Shown: positions 17,092-26,559, counted from the stretch's first letter. The stretch is DNA of 64,000 nucleotides from Kribbella jiaozuonensis (GCF_005233875.1 NZ_SZPZ01000001.1:2356001-2420000); one strand, 5' to 3'. The notes: a model not told the origin generated them from the letters alone. Made by a program: numbers and translations.

Positions 17092-17379
17092 ATGATGACG
17101 CACGAACTGGCTGCGAGCGTGGTTCAGCTTGCCGTGCCCATGGCCGACCCCAATGTCCCAACGGGCGCGGACTTCAAGGACTGGGTCCTGGTCATCGCGG
17201 GGAACATCTTCATCGCGATCCTCGTGTTGCGTGCCATCGGCCACTACTTCAAGCGCGAGTGGGGCGAGCTGTTCGGCCACATCGCGGCCGGGGTACTGGT
17301 CGGCGGGCTGATCTACGCGAACAACCAGACCATCAACGTGCTCAAGGGCTTTTGGGGATTGCTGTCCGGAGGTAATTGA
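17092..17379 (+). CDS. Small two-helix membrane protein of the secretion operon
   Basis: A 95-residue protein with a short N-terminal hydrophobic stretch and two membrane helices (about residues 28-47, VLVIAGNIFIAILVLRAIGH, and 60-78, FGHIAAGVLVGGLIYANN). In size, topology and position it resembles small VirB2/VirB3- or TcpD-like components. A pilin-like role is possible but no processing site is obvious. AAGGGAGAC precedes the start, which may be either of two tandem ATGs (17092 or 17095). The stop overlaps the next start by one base. Confidence 0.65.
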   Translation: MMTHELAASVVQLAVPMADPNVPTGADFKDWVLVIAGNIFIAILVLRAIGHYFKREWGELFGHIAAGVLVGGLIYANNQTINVLKGFWGLLSGGN

Positions 17380-17942
17380 TGCGCGTCGGCCGTACCCTTA
17401 CCCACCACTTCGAGATCGAGACCCGGCAGTACGACCTGCTCGGGATCGACCTCGGAGAAGGCGCCAGGCGCCGGATGATCATCTTCGGTGCGGTGATCAT
17501 CATCCTCTGGATCGCGTTGCTGTTCCCGTTCATCGGCGTACCGAAGAAGCCCACGGTCAGCCTGTACGTCGTGCCGCCGTTCGTGATCACCGCGTTCGGC
17601 TGGCGGCCGGGCAAGTTCCACGAACGCCGCCGCCGGGTGACGGAATGGGCGCTGGCCGTCCGGTACGCGTTGCGGGCGCATCGCCCGATCATCGGTCTCG
17701 GCGCGCGGGCCGCCGACAAGACGGAGTACCTGCCGTGGCGTGAGCGCGTCGCGACCCGGAAGGTGGCCGACCTGGCGAAGGCCAGAGTGACGCCGGAGTG
17801 GGAACGCGAGGTCGTGGTGGAGCTCGATCCGATGGTCCGCGCGGGTGCGGACATCACCGTGAACCAGCGGGCGCGATTGCTGGGTTCGGATCACGTACAA
17901 CGGGTGAGTCGCAGGACGTCGTCAGGGAAGGGCCGCGAATGA
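17379..17942 (+). CDS. TcpE-like conjugation membrane protein
   Basis: A 187-residue protein with two close membrane helices (about residues 34-52 and 57-74), then a basic soluble C-terminus. The overall layout, a small protein immediately before the VirB4 ATPase gene, matches TcpE/PrgI-type components of Gram-positive machines. The ATG at 17379 is chosen because GGAGG lies eight bases upstream and it overlaps the previous stop (TGATG). Its stop overlaps the VirB4 ATG by four bases. Confidence 0.7.
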   Translation: MRVGRTLTHHFEIETRQYDLLGIDLGEGARRRMIIFGAVIIILWIALLFPFIGVPKKPTVSLYVVPPFVITAFGWRPGKFHERRRRVTEWALAVRYALRAHRPIIGLGARAADKTEYLPWRERVATRKVADLAKARVTPEWEREVVVELDPMVRAGADITVNQRARLLGSDHVQRVSRRTSSGKGRE

Positions 17943-20900
17943 AGATCGCTGACAAACTCCTGAACCTGGTGGGGGTCGGCCGCGAGCGCGGCCTGCCGCC
18001 ACCTCGTCTTGTTGCCATCGCCGACGGCCTGCTCGTGACCGAGCGCAGCGCCGAGGCATGGTTCCTGATCTCGGTGGCGAACACGGACCTGGCCACCGAG
18101 TCGGAGCAGGACGCGGCTCTGGATGCAGCCGTCAGCGCGGCCGCGACGATCCTCGGCGACCGGCTCAGCCACCTGAAGGTGGTGTGGGGCCGTTCGACCG
18201 GTCAGGACTACATCGACTCGGTGGCCGGCCATTACCGGCTGGGCGATCACGAGTCGTGGGCGCAGACGCGGGCCGACCGGATCGACGAGATGCGGATGCC
18301 GGAGCGGTACGTGGCTCTCGGCGTACATCTGAGCGACCGTGACCCGCGGGCGACCGCGCAGGTGCGGGGTTCGATCAGTGACGCTCTCGGTACGACGTCT
18401 TGGCGGGTCAGTGCGCGTGAACTCGCGCACCTCGACGAGCGGGTGCGCAAGCTCGCTCGCCAGCTGGGCTCGACGGTCTGGCGTGCGCACACCGCGCCGG
18501 CCGAGGTGATCTCCTGGCTGATCAGCCGGGAGATGCATCGTGGTGCGGTCGCAGCGCCGCGGCGTGGTCTGATCACGGGTGCTTCGTTGGCTCGGCTGAC
18601 GTCCGGGCGCGTGGTGCCGTACACCGATCACCTGCGGATCTACGACACGCGTGGGCAGATCGCGGCGTACACGACGGTGCTGGCGATGACCGATTTCCCC
18701 GAGGAGCTCGAGACGCCGGGAGCGGGGGAGTGGCTGCGGACGCTGTCCGAGATCAAGGCGATCGATGACGACGGCGACGAAATCGACGTCACTGTTGAGG
18801 CGTCGGTCCGCTTTCGGGTGCTGACGAAGAAGACTGCGCGCCACCTGGTCGACGAGACCCGGAAGAGCGCGAAGGAGCAGCGCCGTTCGGCCGCGAAGGG
18901 TACGGCGGAGGAGACCGCCGACGAGATCGTGGAGACCGAGCGCGTGATGCGTGAGGTCAAGCGCGACATCAACCGCAGTGGCCTGACTCTGGTCGAGGAC
19001 CACCCGCGGTTGCTGGTCAGCGCGGACACCCGTGAGGACCTCGAGGCGTACGTCGACGCCGTCATCGCGCACTACGCGGACCGTGGCATCACGGTCGCCG
19101 CGGGCGCGGACGAGCAGCGCGACCTGTGGCTGGAGTCCTTGCCGGGCGACCAACTGCGCGTGCCGGACCTCGGGCATGTGCGCGAGTCGACTGCGTTCTT
19201 CGGGTCCTGGTTCTGGGGCGGCGCGTCGATCGGTGACGCGACCGGTCCTGCCATTGGCTATCTGACCGGGTCTACGCCCGGCCTGGTGCGGTTCGACGCG
19301 GCTGCCGGTTCTGCGCTTGGTGACGCGACGACGACGCTCTTCCTCGGCCGGTCGGGTCGAGGCAAGACGACAGCCGCGATGCTGGGCGGTCTGGACTCGG
19401 CGTTCGCCGGCGCTTGGGTGCCGTTGCTGGACCTGAAGGGCGATGCTGCAGGTGTGTCGGCGGTCGCCGCGGAGTACGGCGTACCGACCGCCGTCATCGA
19501 GATCACTGCCCAGTTCTCAGGTGCTGCTGACCTGTTGCGGGTGTTGCCTGTTGATGACGCGTTGCTGCAGGCGCCGTCTCAGCTGATGCTGCTGCTGCCA
19601 CCGCATCTGCGTGGTGCGGCCGAGGCTCCGGTCATGGCGGCGACCCGCGCCGAGATCCAGTCGCCGGACCCCTCGTCGTGGGGCGTCATCCAGCGGCTTT
19701 GTGCTTCCGACTCGGAGACCATTCGTACGGTCGGCTTCGCCCTGCGCGACCTGGTCGAGACCGGTCTCGGCTCAGTCGTCGCCGGGCCGCCGTCCGGCCT
19801 GTCGTCCCTGACCACGAACCCGGGCCTCTGGGTCGTGCAGATGCCCGGCCTCACGCTGCCGTCGCCCGAGTCGGCGCCCGAGTCGTGGTCCCCGATCGAA
19901 CGCGTCGGCATGGCCTGCCTGCGCGGCTGCCTCGCCTGGATGGTCCGTACGACGGGCCGCCGCGAGTTCCGCGGCCGCTCGAAGGTCGTCATCGTCCCCG
20001 AGGTCCACCTGCTGACGAAGACCCCCGACGGCGCGTCCTTCCTGGACTACATCGCCCGTGTCGGCCGTGCGCTGGGTGCTTCGCTCGTCCTGGACACCCA
20101 GGACCCGGCGTCGATCTTGAAGCTTCCTGGTCTGGTCGAGCAGATCACGACGCTGTTCGCGTTCAGCCTGCGTTCGCGCGAGCAGGTCGATTCCCTGCTC
20201 GAGCTCCTCGGCCGCCCGCAGACCGCGCCGTACCAAACCCTGGTCCGCGGCATCAACACCGCCGCCAACGGCAAATCCATCCGCCACGGCCACTGCATCA
20301 TGCGCGACCGCTGGGACGAGGTAGCCACCGTCCAGATCGACATCCCCAGCGAACGCGTAGCAGCCCTCCTCCGCACCACCCCCGAATCCGAACACGCCAA
20401 CACCCCCGCCCAACCGGCGATCCCCGCGGCCGCCCCCGAAGACCCCTTCGCCGAAGACGAGGCTCTCTTCGAGCCAGCCGCCACCGCCACAGCCCAATCC
20501 GAGGCCCACACACAACAGGCCCCGGCCTACGACGCCACTCCAGCGTCGCCGTACGAGGGCGCCTCGCCTCAGGACACCGTGCCTGTCTCACCCCAGGACA
20601 ACGCCGCTAGAGCGCCGCACAACGGCGGCTCACCTCGGGACACCGCCGCTGCCACGCAGTACGGCGCCGCTGCCTCACCTCGCGACACCGCCGCGGCCGC
20701 GCAGTACGGCGCCGGTGTCTCACCTCGGGACGCCGCCGCGGGCCAGCCGCCCGCTCCGCAGCACGCCACACAGCACCCAGCTGCCGCGCCTCAGCAACCA
20801 ATCGCGCCGTCGCAGCCCACTCCGTCAGCAGCGCCGTCCGCGCCCGAACCGACGTACACCCAACCGGCACCCCAGCCCGCCGCGCCGGCCACTCCGCCCC

Positions 20901-21259
20901 TGCCCCAGCAAAACGGTCACCCCCCGGCCCCCAACGGCCAGGACCCCCACCCGGCCACCAACGGCTCACACCCCCAGCACCAGCCCCAACAAAACGGCCA
21001 GGCCCACGAACCCGCCCAGCCCCTCCAAAACGGCCAGGCTCACGACCCCGCCACGCCGCACCAAAACGGCCACCAGCCTCAACCCAACGGCCAAGAACCC
21101 CGCCGCAGCCTCCGCCACGAGTCCCCGATCGGCCCCGACGAGGTCTACGACCAAGAGGCCGACGAAGCCGCGTACAACGAAGCCATGTACCCGGCCCACG
21201 GCGACGACCCCACCCCCGACCCAGACCGCCCCACCGGCAACAAGGAGCACGTCGCATGA
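17939..21259 (+). CDS. VirB4-like conjugation ATPase with long Pro/Gln-rich tail
   Basis: A 1106-residue VirB4/TcpF-type ATPase that would power assembly or substrate transfer at the cytoplasmic face. Walker A is GRSGRGKTT (residues 470-478). The Walker B region VVIVPEVH is near 683-690, with Glu followed by Val-His. The N-terminal half is the VirB4 N-domain. From about residue 820 the protein changes to a low-complexity tail: SPRDTAAA-type repeats, then Pro/Gln/Asn blocks with recurring QNGH and QNGQ, ending in an acidic stretch. The tail is unusual for VirB4 and may recruit partners. The start at 17939 (MKIADKLLNLVG) overlaps the previous stop. Coding-strand composition in the tail is extremely C/A-rich. 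Confidence 0.87.
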   Translation: MKIADKLLNLVGVGRERGLPPPRLVAIADGLLVTERSAEAWFLISVANTDLATESEQDAALDAAVSAAATILGDRLSHLKVVWGRSTGQDYIDSVAGHYRLGDHESWAQTRADRIDEMRMPERYVALGVHLSDRDPRATAQVRGSISDALGTTSWRVSARELAHLDERVRKLARQLGSTVWRAHTAPAEVISWLISREMHRGAVAAPRRGLITGASLARLTSGRVVPYTDHLRIYDTRGQIAAYTTVLAMTDFPEELETPGAGEWLRTLSEIKAIDDDGDEIDVTVEASVRFRVLTKKTARHLVDETRKSAKEQRRSAAKGTAEETADEIVETERVMREVKRDINRSGLTLVEDHPRLLVSADTREDLEAYVDAVIAHYADRGITVAAGADEQRDLWLESLPGDQLRVPDLGHVRESTAFFGSWFWGGASIGDATGPAIGYLTGSTPGLVRFDAAAGSALGDATTTLFLGRSGRGKTTAAMLGGLDSAFAGAWVPLLDLKGDAAGVSAVAAEYGVPTAVIEITAQFSGAADLLRVLPVDDALLQAPSQLMLLLPPHLRGAAEAPVMAATRAEIQSPDPSSWGVIQRLCASDSETIRTVGFALRDLVETGLGSVVAGPPSGLSSLTTNPGLWVVQMPGLTLPSPESAPESWSPIERVGMACLRGCLAWMVRTTGRREFRGRSKVVIVPEVHLLTKTPDGASFLDYIARVGRALGASLVLDTQDPASILKLPGLVEQITTLFAFSLRSREQVDSLLELLGRPQTAPYQTLVRGINTAANGKSIRHGHCIMRDRWDEVATVQIDIPSERVAALLRTTPESEHANTPAQPAIPAAAPEDPFAEDEALFEPAATATAQSEAHTQQAPAYDATPASPYEGASPQDTVPVSPQDNAARAPHNGGSPRDTAAATQYGAAASPRDTAAAAQYGAGVSPRDAAAGQPPAPQHATQHPAAAPQQPIAPSQPTPSAAPSAPEPTYTQPAPQPAAPATPPLPQQNGHPPAPNGQDPHPATNGSHPQHQPQQNGQAHEPAQPLQNGQAHDPATPHQNGHQPQPNGQEPRRSLRHESPIGPDEVYDQEADEAAYNEAMYPAHGDDPTPDPDRPTGNKEHVA

Positions 21260-23283
21260 GGTGGCCCCGCCGCCTCCGAACCGCGGCCACCGTCCTCTCC
21301 ATCTCCTTCATAATCACAGCCCAAGTAGCCCTAGCCGCCGACCCCAACCAGGGCCCCACCAACCCCACGGGCTTCGCCGACCTCCTCCCCACCCCCGACC
21401 TAACCCACGGCGACACCCGAACTCTGTTCGAGCAGTACAGCCCGATGAATTACGGCCTGGATTTCGACACAGGTCTGACCGACACCTTCAACATGATCTT
21501 CAACGGGTACGCCTACATCGTCATGATGTACATCCTGGCGATTACCCGCGCGGCGATCTCTGTCGGTTGGTGGCTGTTCTCGTTCACCGACGTCAAGCCG
21601 CTGACTGATGCGACCGCCACCACGATCGGTGCTACGGGAACGCAACTCGTCGGATGGTTGTTGCCGTCGGCCCTCGCATTCGGTGCGGTGGCTGCGTACA
21701 CGCAGCGTCGTGCAACAGGCAGTGCGCTGGGGCAGATGGTTTGGGTTCTGGTCGCGGGTGTGCTGAGTGTCAGCTTCGCAGTGGCACCGGCAACGTGGTT
21801 GCGCGGAGTGGACGGCGCGCGCCAGCTCGGGGCAGGTGCAGTGATGAGCGCATCGTCAGATGCTTTAGGGCCGACGATCCAGAGCCCGATTCCCTGGCCC
21901 GAGCCGGGTTTCACCGGCACACCTAGAGACACCCTGCTGCGGAAATCAGCCGACGCCAGTTGGCGAGGGTTCGCCGTGACGCCCTGGTGTATCGCAGAGT
22001 TCGGATCGATCTCGGCCTGCGAGCGTTACGGAAAGGGCATGCTCGACGTCGGTGTGAGCGCGGACGCACGGAAGGACTACGTCAACAAGGTAATCGTTCC
22101 GGCCGAGGGTGGTGATGACGCTCCAACGGTCAAGTGGGTCAAGGGTGACAATCCCTTCGGACGTACAGCTGTCGTCATGCTCGCCGCGATCGCGGCCACA
22201 CTGTTCGGGTTCTTGAACATCGGCTTGGCGTTCACGGCGCTGATGGCGTTCATCGGCGCACTCCTGCTTCTTGTTGTGGGAGTGTTCTTCGCTTGTCTTT
22301 GGATCATCCCTGGTCGTCCCCGGCAATGGGGATTGAACTGGTTCGAGGCACTAGTGGGCCTCGTATTGCAGTCCTTCTTGGCGATGCTTGTCTTCGGAAC
22401 CGCGCTGACCCTTGTCACAGCCGTGTTCACATTGACCGGCCCGTTGGGATGGCTGCCGGTTACAGGCCTGGCAATTGTCGTGTTGATCGTCGGATTCCGG
22501 CTGCGGCGTTTGCTGGATAGCCTTACGACGATGATGCGGCCTGGTGCCGGCAGCATCATGTTGGGTGGGCTTGCGCGTCGTGGCGCGATGGGTGCGGTCA
22601 GGCGAGTTATGGGTGCCCTGAGCAGTCGGGGTGCGGCGCCGGCACCTGCGGAGCGGAGTCGGGATCGCATCCGGACCACCGAGCCGGCTTCTCAGCGGGT
22701 CTCATCTGTGCGTGTGTATCGACAGGCTCCTGTGGTTGGTTCTCTGGCGAGGAGTTCTGCGGGTAGCTCGCCACATGAGCTCACCTCGGGTGCTAGCGGA
22801 CGCCGCATGGATGGTGCGGGAGGAAGTCCGAACGGGCAAGGTCCTGGCGGTCAGCATGCGGCCGCTGCTGGTGCTGCCGGTGGGGCAGCTGGTCGGCTCG
22901 CGGCTGCGGCCAACCCGACGCGCTCAACCTCGGGTCTCAACCTCGCTCGCGCGCGTTCGCAATCGAAGGACGCCGATAGGCGTCCGACGATCACGGTCAC
23001 AAGCGCGGGAGTCGCGTCGTCGAACAACTCTTCGTCGGGTGGAGCACGGCGCGCTAGTGGTGACGCGCAGAAGGCCCGGCATTCTCGGCGGCCCATTCCT
23101 GCGCCCTCCAACGACGTCCGTTACGAGCCGCGTGCCCATACGCACTCCGCGAGCCTGCGCGAAGGTCCGCCGAAGGGCCAGCGGGTACGGCGGAAGGCCG
23201 CCAGCTCGCAGCCGCGGAGGTTCCGCGAGTACTCGACTGTCACCAAGGACGGCGTGACGGTGCACGTGCCGACGCGTAGGTGA
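21256..23283 (+). CDS. VirB6/TrbL-like polytopic channel protein
   Basis: A 675-residue protein with a signal-like N-terminus (ATVLSISFIITAQVALAA), a first helix near residue 90, two at about 130-175, and a cluster of three or four between about 295 and 420. A long basic Ser/Arg-rich cytoplasmic tail follows. The central hydrophobic block with extended ends matches VirB6/TrbL/TcpH channel subunits. Sequence WCIAEFGSISACERYG in the external loop offers two Cys for a disulfide. The ATG overlaps the VirB4 stop (ATGA). Base composition is somewhat lower in GC than in flanking genes. Confidence 0.72.
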   Translation: MRWPRRLRTAATVLSISFIITAQVALAADPNQGPTNPTGFADLLPTPDLTHGDTRTLFEQYSPMNYGLDFDTGLTDTFNMIFNGYAYIVMMYILAITRAAISVGWWLFSFTDVKPLTDATATTIGATGTQLVGWLLPSALAFGAVAAYTQRRATGSALGQMVWVLVAGVLSVSFAVAPATWLRGVDGARQLGAGAVMSASSDALGPTIQSPIPWPEPGFTGTPRDTLLRKSADASWRGFAVTPWCIAEFGSISACERYGKGMLDVGVSADARKDYVNKVIVPAEGGDDAPTVKWVKGDNPFGRTAVVMLAAIAATLFGFLNIGLAFTALMAFIGALLLLVVGVFFACLWIIPGRPRQWGLNWFEALVGLVLQSFLAMLVFGTALTLVTAVFTLTGPLGWLPVTGLAIVVLIVGFRLRRLLDSLTTMMRPGAGSIMLGGLARRGAMGAVRRVMGALSSRGAAPAPAERSRDRIRTTEPASQRVSSVRVYRQAPVVGSLARSSAGSSPHELTSGASGRRMDGAGGSPNGQGPGGQHAAAAGAAGGAAGRLAAAANPTRSTSGLNLARARSQSKDADRRPTITVTSAGVASSNNSSSGGARRASGDAQKARHSRRPIPAPSNDVRYEPRAHTHSASLREGPPKGQRVRRKAASSQPRRFREYSTVTKDGVTVHVPTRR

Positions 23284-23289
23284 TGTCGG

Positions 23290-24213
23290 ATGGCCCGGAA
23301 ACCACGATCGCCCCACGACCGCCGGGAAGGCGCCAGTCAGTCCCGGCATCGTGCACCTGACCCCGACGGTTCGGATTCGGACCGTCGGGACGGTCGGCCG
23401 CGCCCGGATGCCCCCGAGGGCTGGCGCTCGCTGATGAGCAACGACTACGACTATCCGGAAGAGTTGGACGAGCTCAACGGCCGCGAGCGACGCCGCGCGA
23501 AGAAGAACTGGCGCCGTGACGATCATGCGCAGCGCATGGCCTGGCTGCGCAATCAACGCCAAGCCGAGCCGACGAGTCCCGCGGCAATTGTGGTCCTGGT
23601 GGTCATCCTCGCCGTGGTCATCCTCGGTGTCGGCGGTGGACTGCCGCGACTTCTCGGCAGTAAGGACAAGGACAAAGAGACACCGATCAGCTTGCTGACG
23701 CCTGGCCGCTCGGTGGTCCTCCCGACTGCGCCGTCGACCGAGTCGAACCAACCCGTCGCCCCCACGAGCTCTGCACTCACGACCCCACCGCCCCAGACCC
23801 AGCGACCGGCAGCCGAGGCGACGGCCATGGCGAACGATGTCGTTGGTGCGTGGGCGCGAGCCTTCTACACCCGCGACCCGGCAACGGAGACGTATGCCGC
23901 CCTCGTGGCGAAATGCGCGAAGTACATGACCTCTGAGGTGGCATCGAGCTTCACCGCAGCCGGTGATCCGACGTACGAGGCGCTCAAGACCGATGGCGGT
24001 AAGTCGACGGTCCTCTCAGCTCCGGTCACTGCTCCACCCGCGAATGCGCAAGCCCCGGTCGACACTCCCAGCCGCATCACCCGTTTCGTCAAGGTCACCA
24101 TCGACGTCACCGGCAAGCACGCCCAGCGATTCGACGTACCTCTGCTCATCACGCTGGCCAACGAGAACGGCCAGTGGGTCATCAGCGACGTGTCCGGCGG
24201 GACTGGACCGTGA
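23290..24213 (+). CDS. VirB8-like bitopic protein
   Basis: A 307-residue protein with a highly charged cytoplasmic N-terminus (1-95; RERRRAKKNWRRDDHAQR), one membrane helix (about 98-117), a Pro/Thr linker, and a C-terminal NTF2-like domain (AMANDVVGAWARAFYTRD onward, about 175-307). This is the VirB8/TcpC layout, so the operon encodes two such platform proteins. It follows the VirB6-like gene after six bases, with a weak ribosome site, so reinitiation is likely. Confidence 0.65.
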   Translation: MARKPRSPHDRREGASQSRHRAPDPDGSDSDRRDGRPRPDAPEGWRSLMSNDYDYPEELDELNGRERRRAKKNWRRDDHAQRMAWLRNQRQAEPTSPAAIVVLVVILAVVILGVGGGLPRLLGSKDKDKETPISLLTPGRSVVLPTAPSTESNQPVAPTSSALTTPPPQTQRPAAEATAMANDVVGAWARAFYTRDPATETYAALVAKCAKYMTSEVASSFTAAGDPTYEALKTDGGKSTVLSAPVTAPPANAQAPVDTPSRITRFVKVTIDVTGKHAQRFDVPLLITLANENGQWVISDVSGGTGP

Positions 24214-24228
24214 CGGCGGAGGACTGCG

Positions 24229-25374
24229 ATGTTCGACGAGCGTGATCTCAGTCGTGGGCTCCTCTCGGTCGTCGGGCGCGGATGGTTCGCCAAAGGTGCA
24301 GCCGCGCTGGCGGTGATCGGAGTTGCGAGCCTGCTGATGCTCGCTCCGTTCGGTGGCGGTACGACGACCCAGGCCGCTTGCCCCGCTGGGATTCCCGGTC
24401 AGCCCGGTGATCCGAAAGCTAGCGGGCCGCTTCGTGGCACACAGGTCGCGTTCGCCAAACTGATCGACAGCGTTGCGGTGCAGCGAGGCCTTCCGGGCAA
24501 GGCGACGCTGATCGCATTGATGACGGCATTGGTGGAGTCGGATCTCCAGAACCTCACCTACGGTGATGCCGACTCGGTCGGTCTGTTCCAGCAGCGACCC
24601 GCGGCCGGCTGGGGCTCGCGAAACCAGATCATGAATCCGCGGTACGCCGCCAACGCGTTCTTCGGTGGGTCCCAGGCGCCAGATCCGCCTGGACTCGTGG
24701 ACATCAACGGCTGGCCCTCGATGGCGCTCGGTGATGCTGCTCAGGCGGTCCAGGTATCCGCGTTTCCCGACAGGTACGCCGTACGTGAGCAAGAGGCCCG
24801 CGACATCGCCTCCGCAGCCGGCATCGATCTGACCAGAGCTGGGAACCCGTACGCCGGTCGCACCGGCGCGCCGGCCGGAGGGTCGGTCGTCGACGGATTG
24901 CAGGACGACGACAACTGCGGGCAATCGGGCGGACTGACCGCGGGCAAGCCTGTCAATGGCGTCTGGCCAGAGCAGAAGGCGACCGTCGCAGACCCGACCG
25001 GTACCGGAGGTCTGGTGACGCCGCGTACGGCGGCCTGGGTCGCGGCGGCACGCAAGAATCTCGGCAACCTGAGCATGAGCTGCTGGGACGCGCACGCATG
25101 GAACCCGACCAGCGACCATCCACGCGGCCTGGCCTGTGACGTCATGGTCGGCACCGACTCCAGAAAGTCCGCGCCCGCTCGCGCCCGCGGCGACCAGATC
25201 GCAAACTGGGCCGTGACCACCGCCGGCCAGACCGGAGTCCACTACGTGATCTGGTACGGCAAGATCTGGTCCGCCCGCCGCGGCACCTGGATCCCCTACA
25301 ACGGCGGCGGCGTCTACAACCCATCCGACGCCACCGGCGGCCACTTCGACCACGTCCACGTCTCCCTGTACTGA
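24229..25374 (+). CDS. Bifunctional cell-wall hydrolase (lytic transglycosylase-like plus M15-like)
   Basis: A 381-residue membrane-anchored enzyme that probably opens peptidoglycan for the secretion channel. A membrane anchor (about 22-42) is followed by a lysozyme-like domain (LIALMTALVESDLQNLTYGD, then SVGLFQQRP; Glu in LVESD is the probable acid). The C-terminal domain has SDHPRGLACDVM and the final HFDHVHVS, matching the His/Asp and HxH zinc ligands of M15-type and ARB_07466-like domains. Conjugation operons usually carry a transglycosylase-NlpC/P60 fusion; here the second domain is of the M15-like kind. GGAGG precedes the ATG. Its neighbours support the assignment. Confidence 0.8.
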   Translation: MFDERDLSRGLLSVVGRGWFAKGAAALAVIGVASLLMLAPFGGGTTTQAACPAGIPGQPGDPKASGPLRGTQVAFAKLIDSVAVQRGLPGKATLIALMTALVESDLQNLTYGDADSVGLFQQRPAAGWGSRNQIMNPRYAANAFFGGSQAPDPPGLVDINGWPSMALGDAAQAVQVSAFPDRYAVREQEARDIASAAGIDLTRAGNPYAGRTGAPAGGSVVDGLQDDDNCGQSGGLTAGKPVNGVWPEQKATVADPTGTGGLVTPRTAAWVAAARKNLGNLSMSCWDAHAWNPTSDHPRGLACDVMVGTDSRKSAPARARGDQIANWAVTTAGQTGVHYVIWYGKIWSARRGTWIPYNGGGVYNPSDATGGHFDHVHVSLY

Positions 25375-25418
25375 TAATGGACGGACCCACCCCGCCCAAC
25401 CCCGAGGAGAAGCATCCA

Positions 25419-26474
25419 ATGGCCGGCCCCGGTGAACCCCACGACCCGAATGGTGCTGAGGGGTTCAGGCCCGGCCCGGTGCCGCCGTATCCCGGCGCAC
25501 AAGGCTACAACCAGCCGCCGCCGCAGCCGCAGCCACAATTGCCTGGTCCGGCCGGGGGGCATTCTGAATCTCGGCCACGCAACTTGCCCGAGGCCTCTGC
25601 CTGGACGGCGCTGTTGTCGGCCGTACCGTGGTTTTTCTGGAGCCTGGTCCTCGTCATCTGGATCGCAGGTGCGATCGGGTTCAAGTGGGGCTGGATCGTC
25701 ATCGCACTCTGGATCCTGTCCGGCGCCATGATCCTGCTGCCGTCAACCGAGGAACTGCTGGCGAAGTATCTCTTCCGACTGCGTCGGCCGACCCTTGTTG
25801 AGCAACAACGGCTCGGACCGGCCTGGCAGCACCTTCTCGGCCGAGCGGGCGTGCCCGAAGGACGGTTCTCATTGTGGATTCAGGAGTCGGATGAGGTCAG
25901 TGCGACACCGACTCCCGGCCACACCGTCGCGGTTACGCGATGGTCGCTTTACACCCTTCCTCCACAGCACCTGGAAGCCGCTCTGGCGCACGAGCTGAGC
26001 CACCACCTCGGCGGGCGGGCATGGCTGAGCCTGGTCAACTTCTGGTACTCGATCCCGGCGCGCTGCGGGTTGATCGTCGTGCGCGCCATAGCCCGCCTGA
26101 TGAGGCGCGTGCCCGCCCTTGGATGCATCATCGGGGGCTTCATGATCATGGCGTACGCCGGAATCGTGCTTGCGGCGTTCACCTTCGGCCACGGGTATAT
26201 CTGGCCGGTCCTGTTCCTCACCCCGTTTATCGCCCCGCCACTCCTTGCGTGGCTCAATCGCTGGCATGTCAAGGAGGCGGACCGGAAAGCGGCGATGCTC
26301 GGCTACGGCGCCACATTGGTGCAGGTCTTGTATGGATGGCAGATGCAGCATCAACAGGATCTGGGTCGCGAGACCAGCCGTCGAGCGCAGGTGATGTCGA
26401 GCACGCCCTCGTTGGTGGAGCGAGTCCACACCCTTGAGCAAGCCGGCGGCATTCCACCCGCCGCATGGAGCTGA
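25419..26474 (+). CDS. M48-family membrane zinc metalloprotease
   Basis: A 351-residue integral membrane protease of the HtpX/Ste24 type. HELSHH (residues 191-196) supplies two zinc His ligands and the catalytic Glu. Membrane helices lie before it (about 60-105) and after it (about 215-285). The N-terminus is Pro/Gln-rich, like other proteins of this operon. The start at 25419 is preferred over an ATG at 25377 because GAGGAGA is spaced eight bases from it. The operon position suggests a role in processing or quality control of the membrane complex; this is inference, since M48 proteases are not standard conjugation components. Confidence 0.82.
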   Translation: MAGPGEPHDPNGAEGFRPGPVPPYPGAQGYNQPPPQPQPQLPGPAGGHSESRPRNLPEASAWTALLSAVPWFFWSLVLVIWIAGAIGFKWGWIVIALWILSGAMILLPSTEELLAKYLFRLRRPTLVEQQRLGPAWQHLLGRAGVPEGRFSLWIQESDEVSATPTPGHTVAVTRWSLYTLPPQHLEAALAHELSHHLGGRAWLSLVNFWYSIPARCGLIVVRAIARLMRRVPALGCIIGGFMIMAYAGIVLAAFTFGHGYIWPVLFLTPFIAPPLLAWLNRWHVKEADRKAAMLGYGATLVQVLYGWQMQHQQDLGRETSRRAQVMSSTPSLVERVHTLEQAGGIPPAAWS

Positions 26475-26515
26475 CTGTCACAGAGCTGGATCAGGCGTCG
26501 AATCAAAGGATGAGC

Positions 26516-26559
26516 AGACCGCGGCGCACGGAGTCGGATCCGAAAATGCGCCGCGGTCT
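26516..26559. terminator. Terminator at the end of the secretion operon
   Basis: A perfect 13-base stem (AGACCGCGGCGCA at 26516-26528 with 26547-26559) with an 18-base loop lies in the convergent gap before the AlkZ-like gene. It closes the operon and could serve both directions. Confidence 0.82.

Noticed and set aside
15780..26474. Calling the secretion operon an integrative conjugative element
   Set aside because: No relaxase, integrase, excisionase or terminal repeats are visible, and the flanking genes look native.
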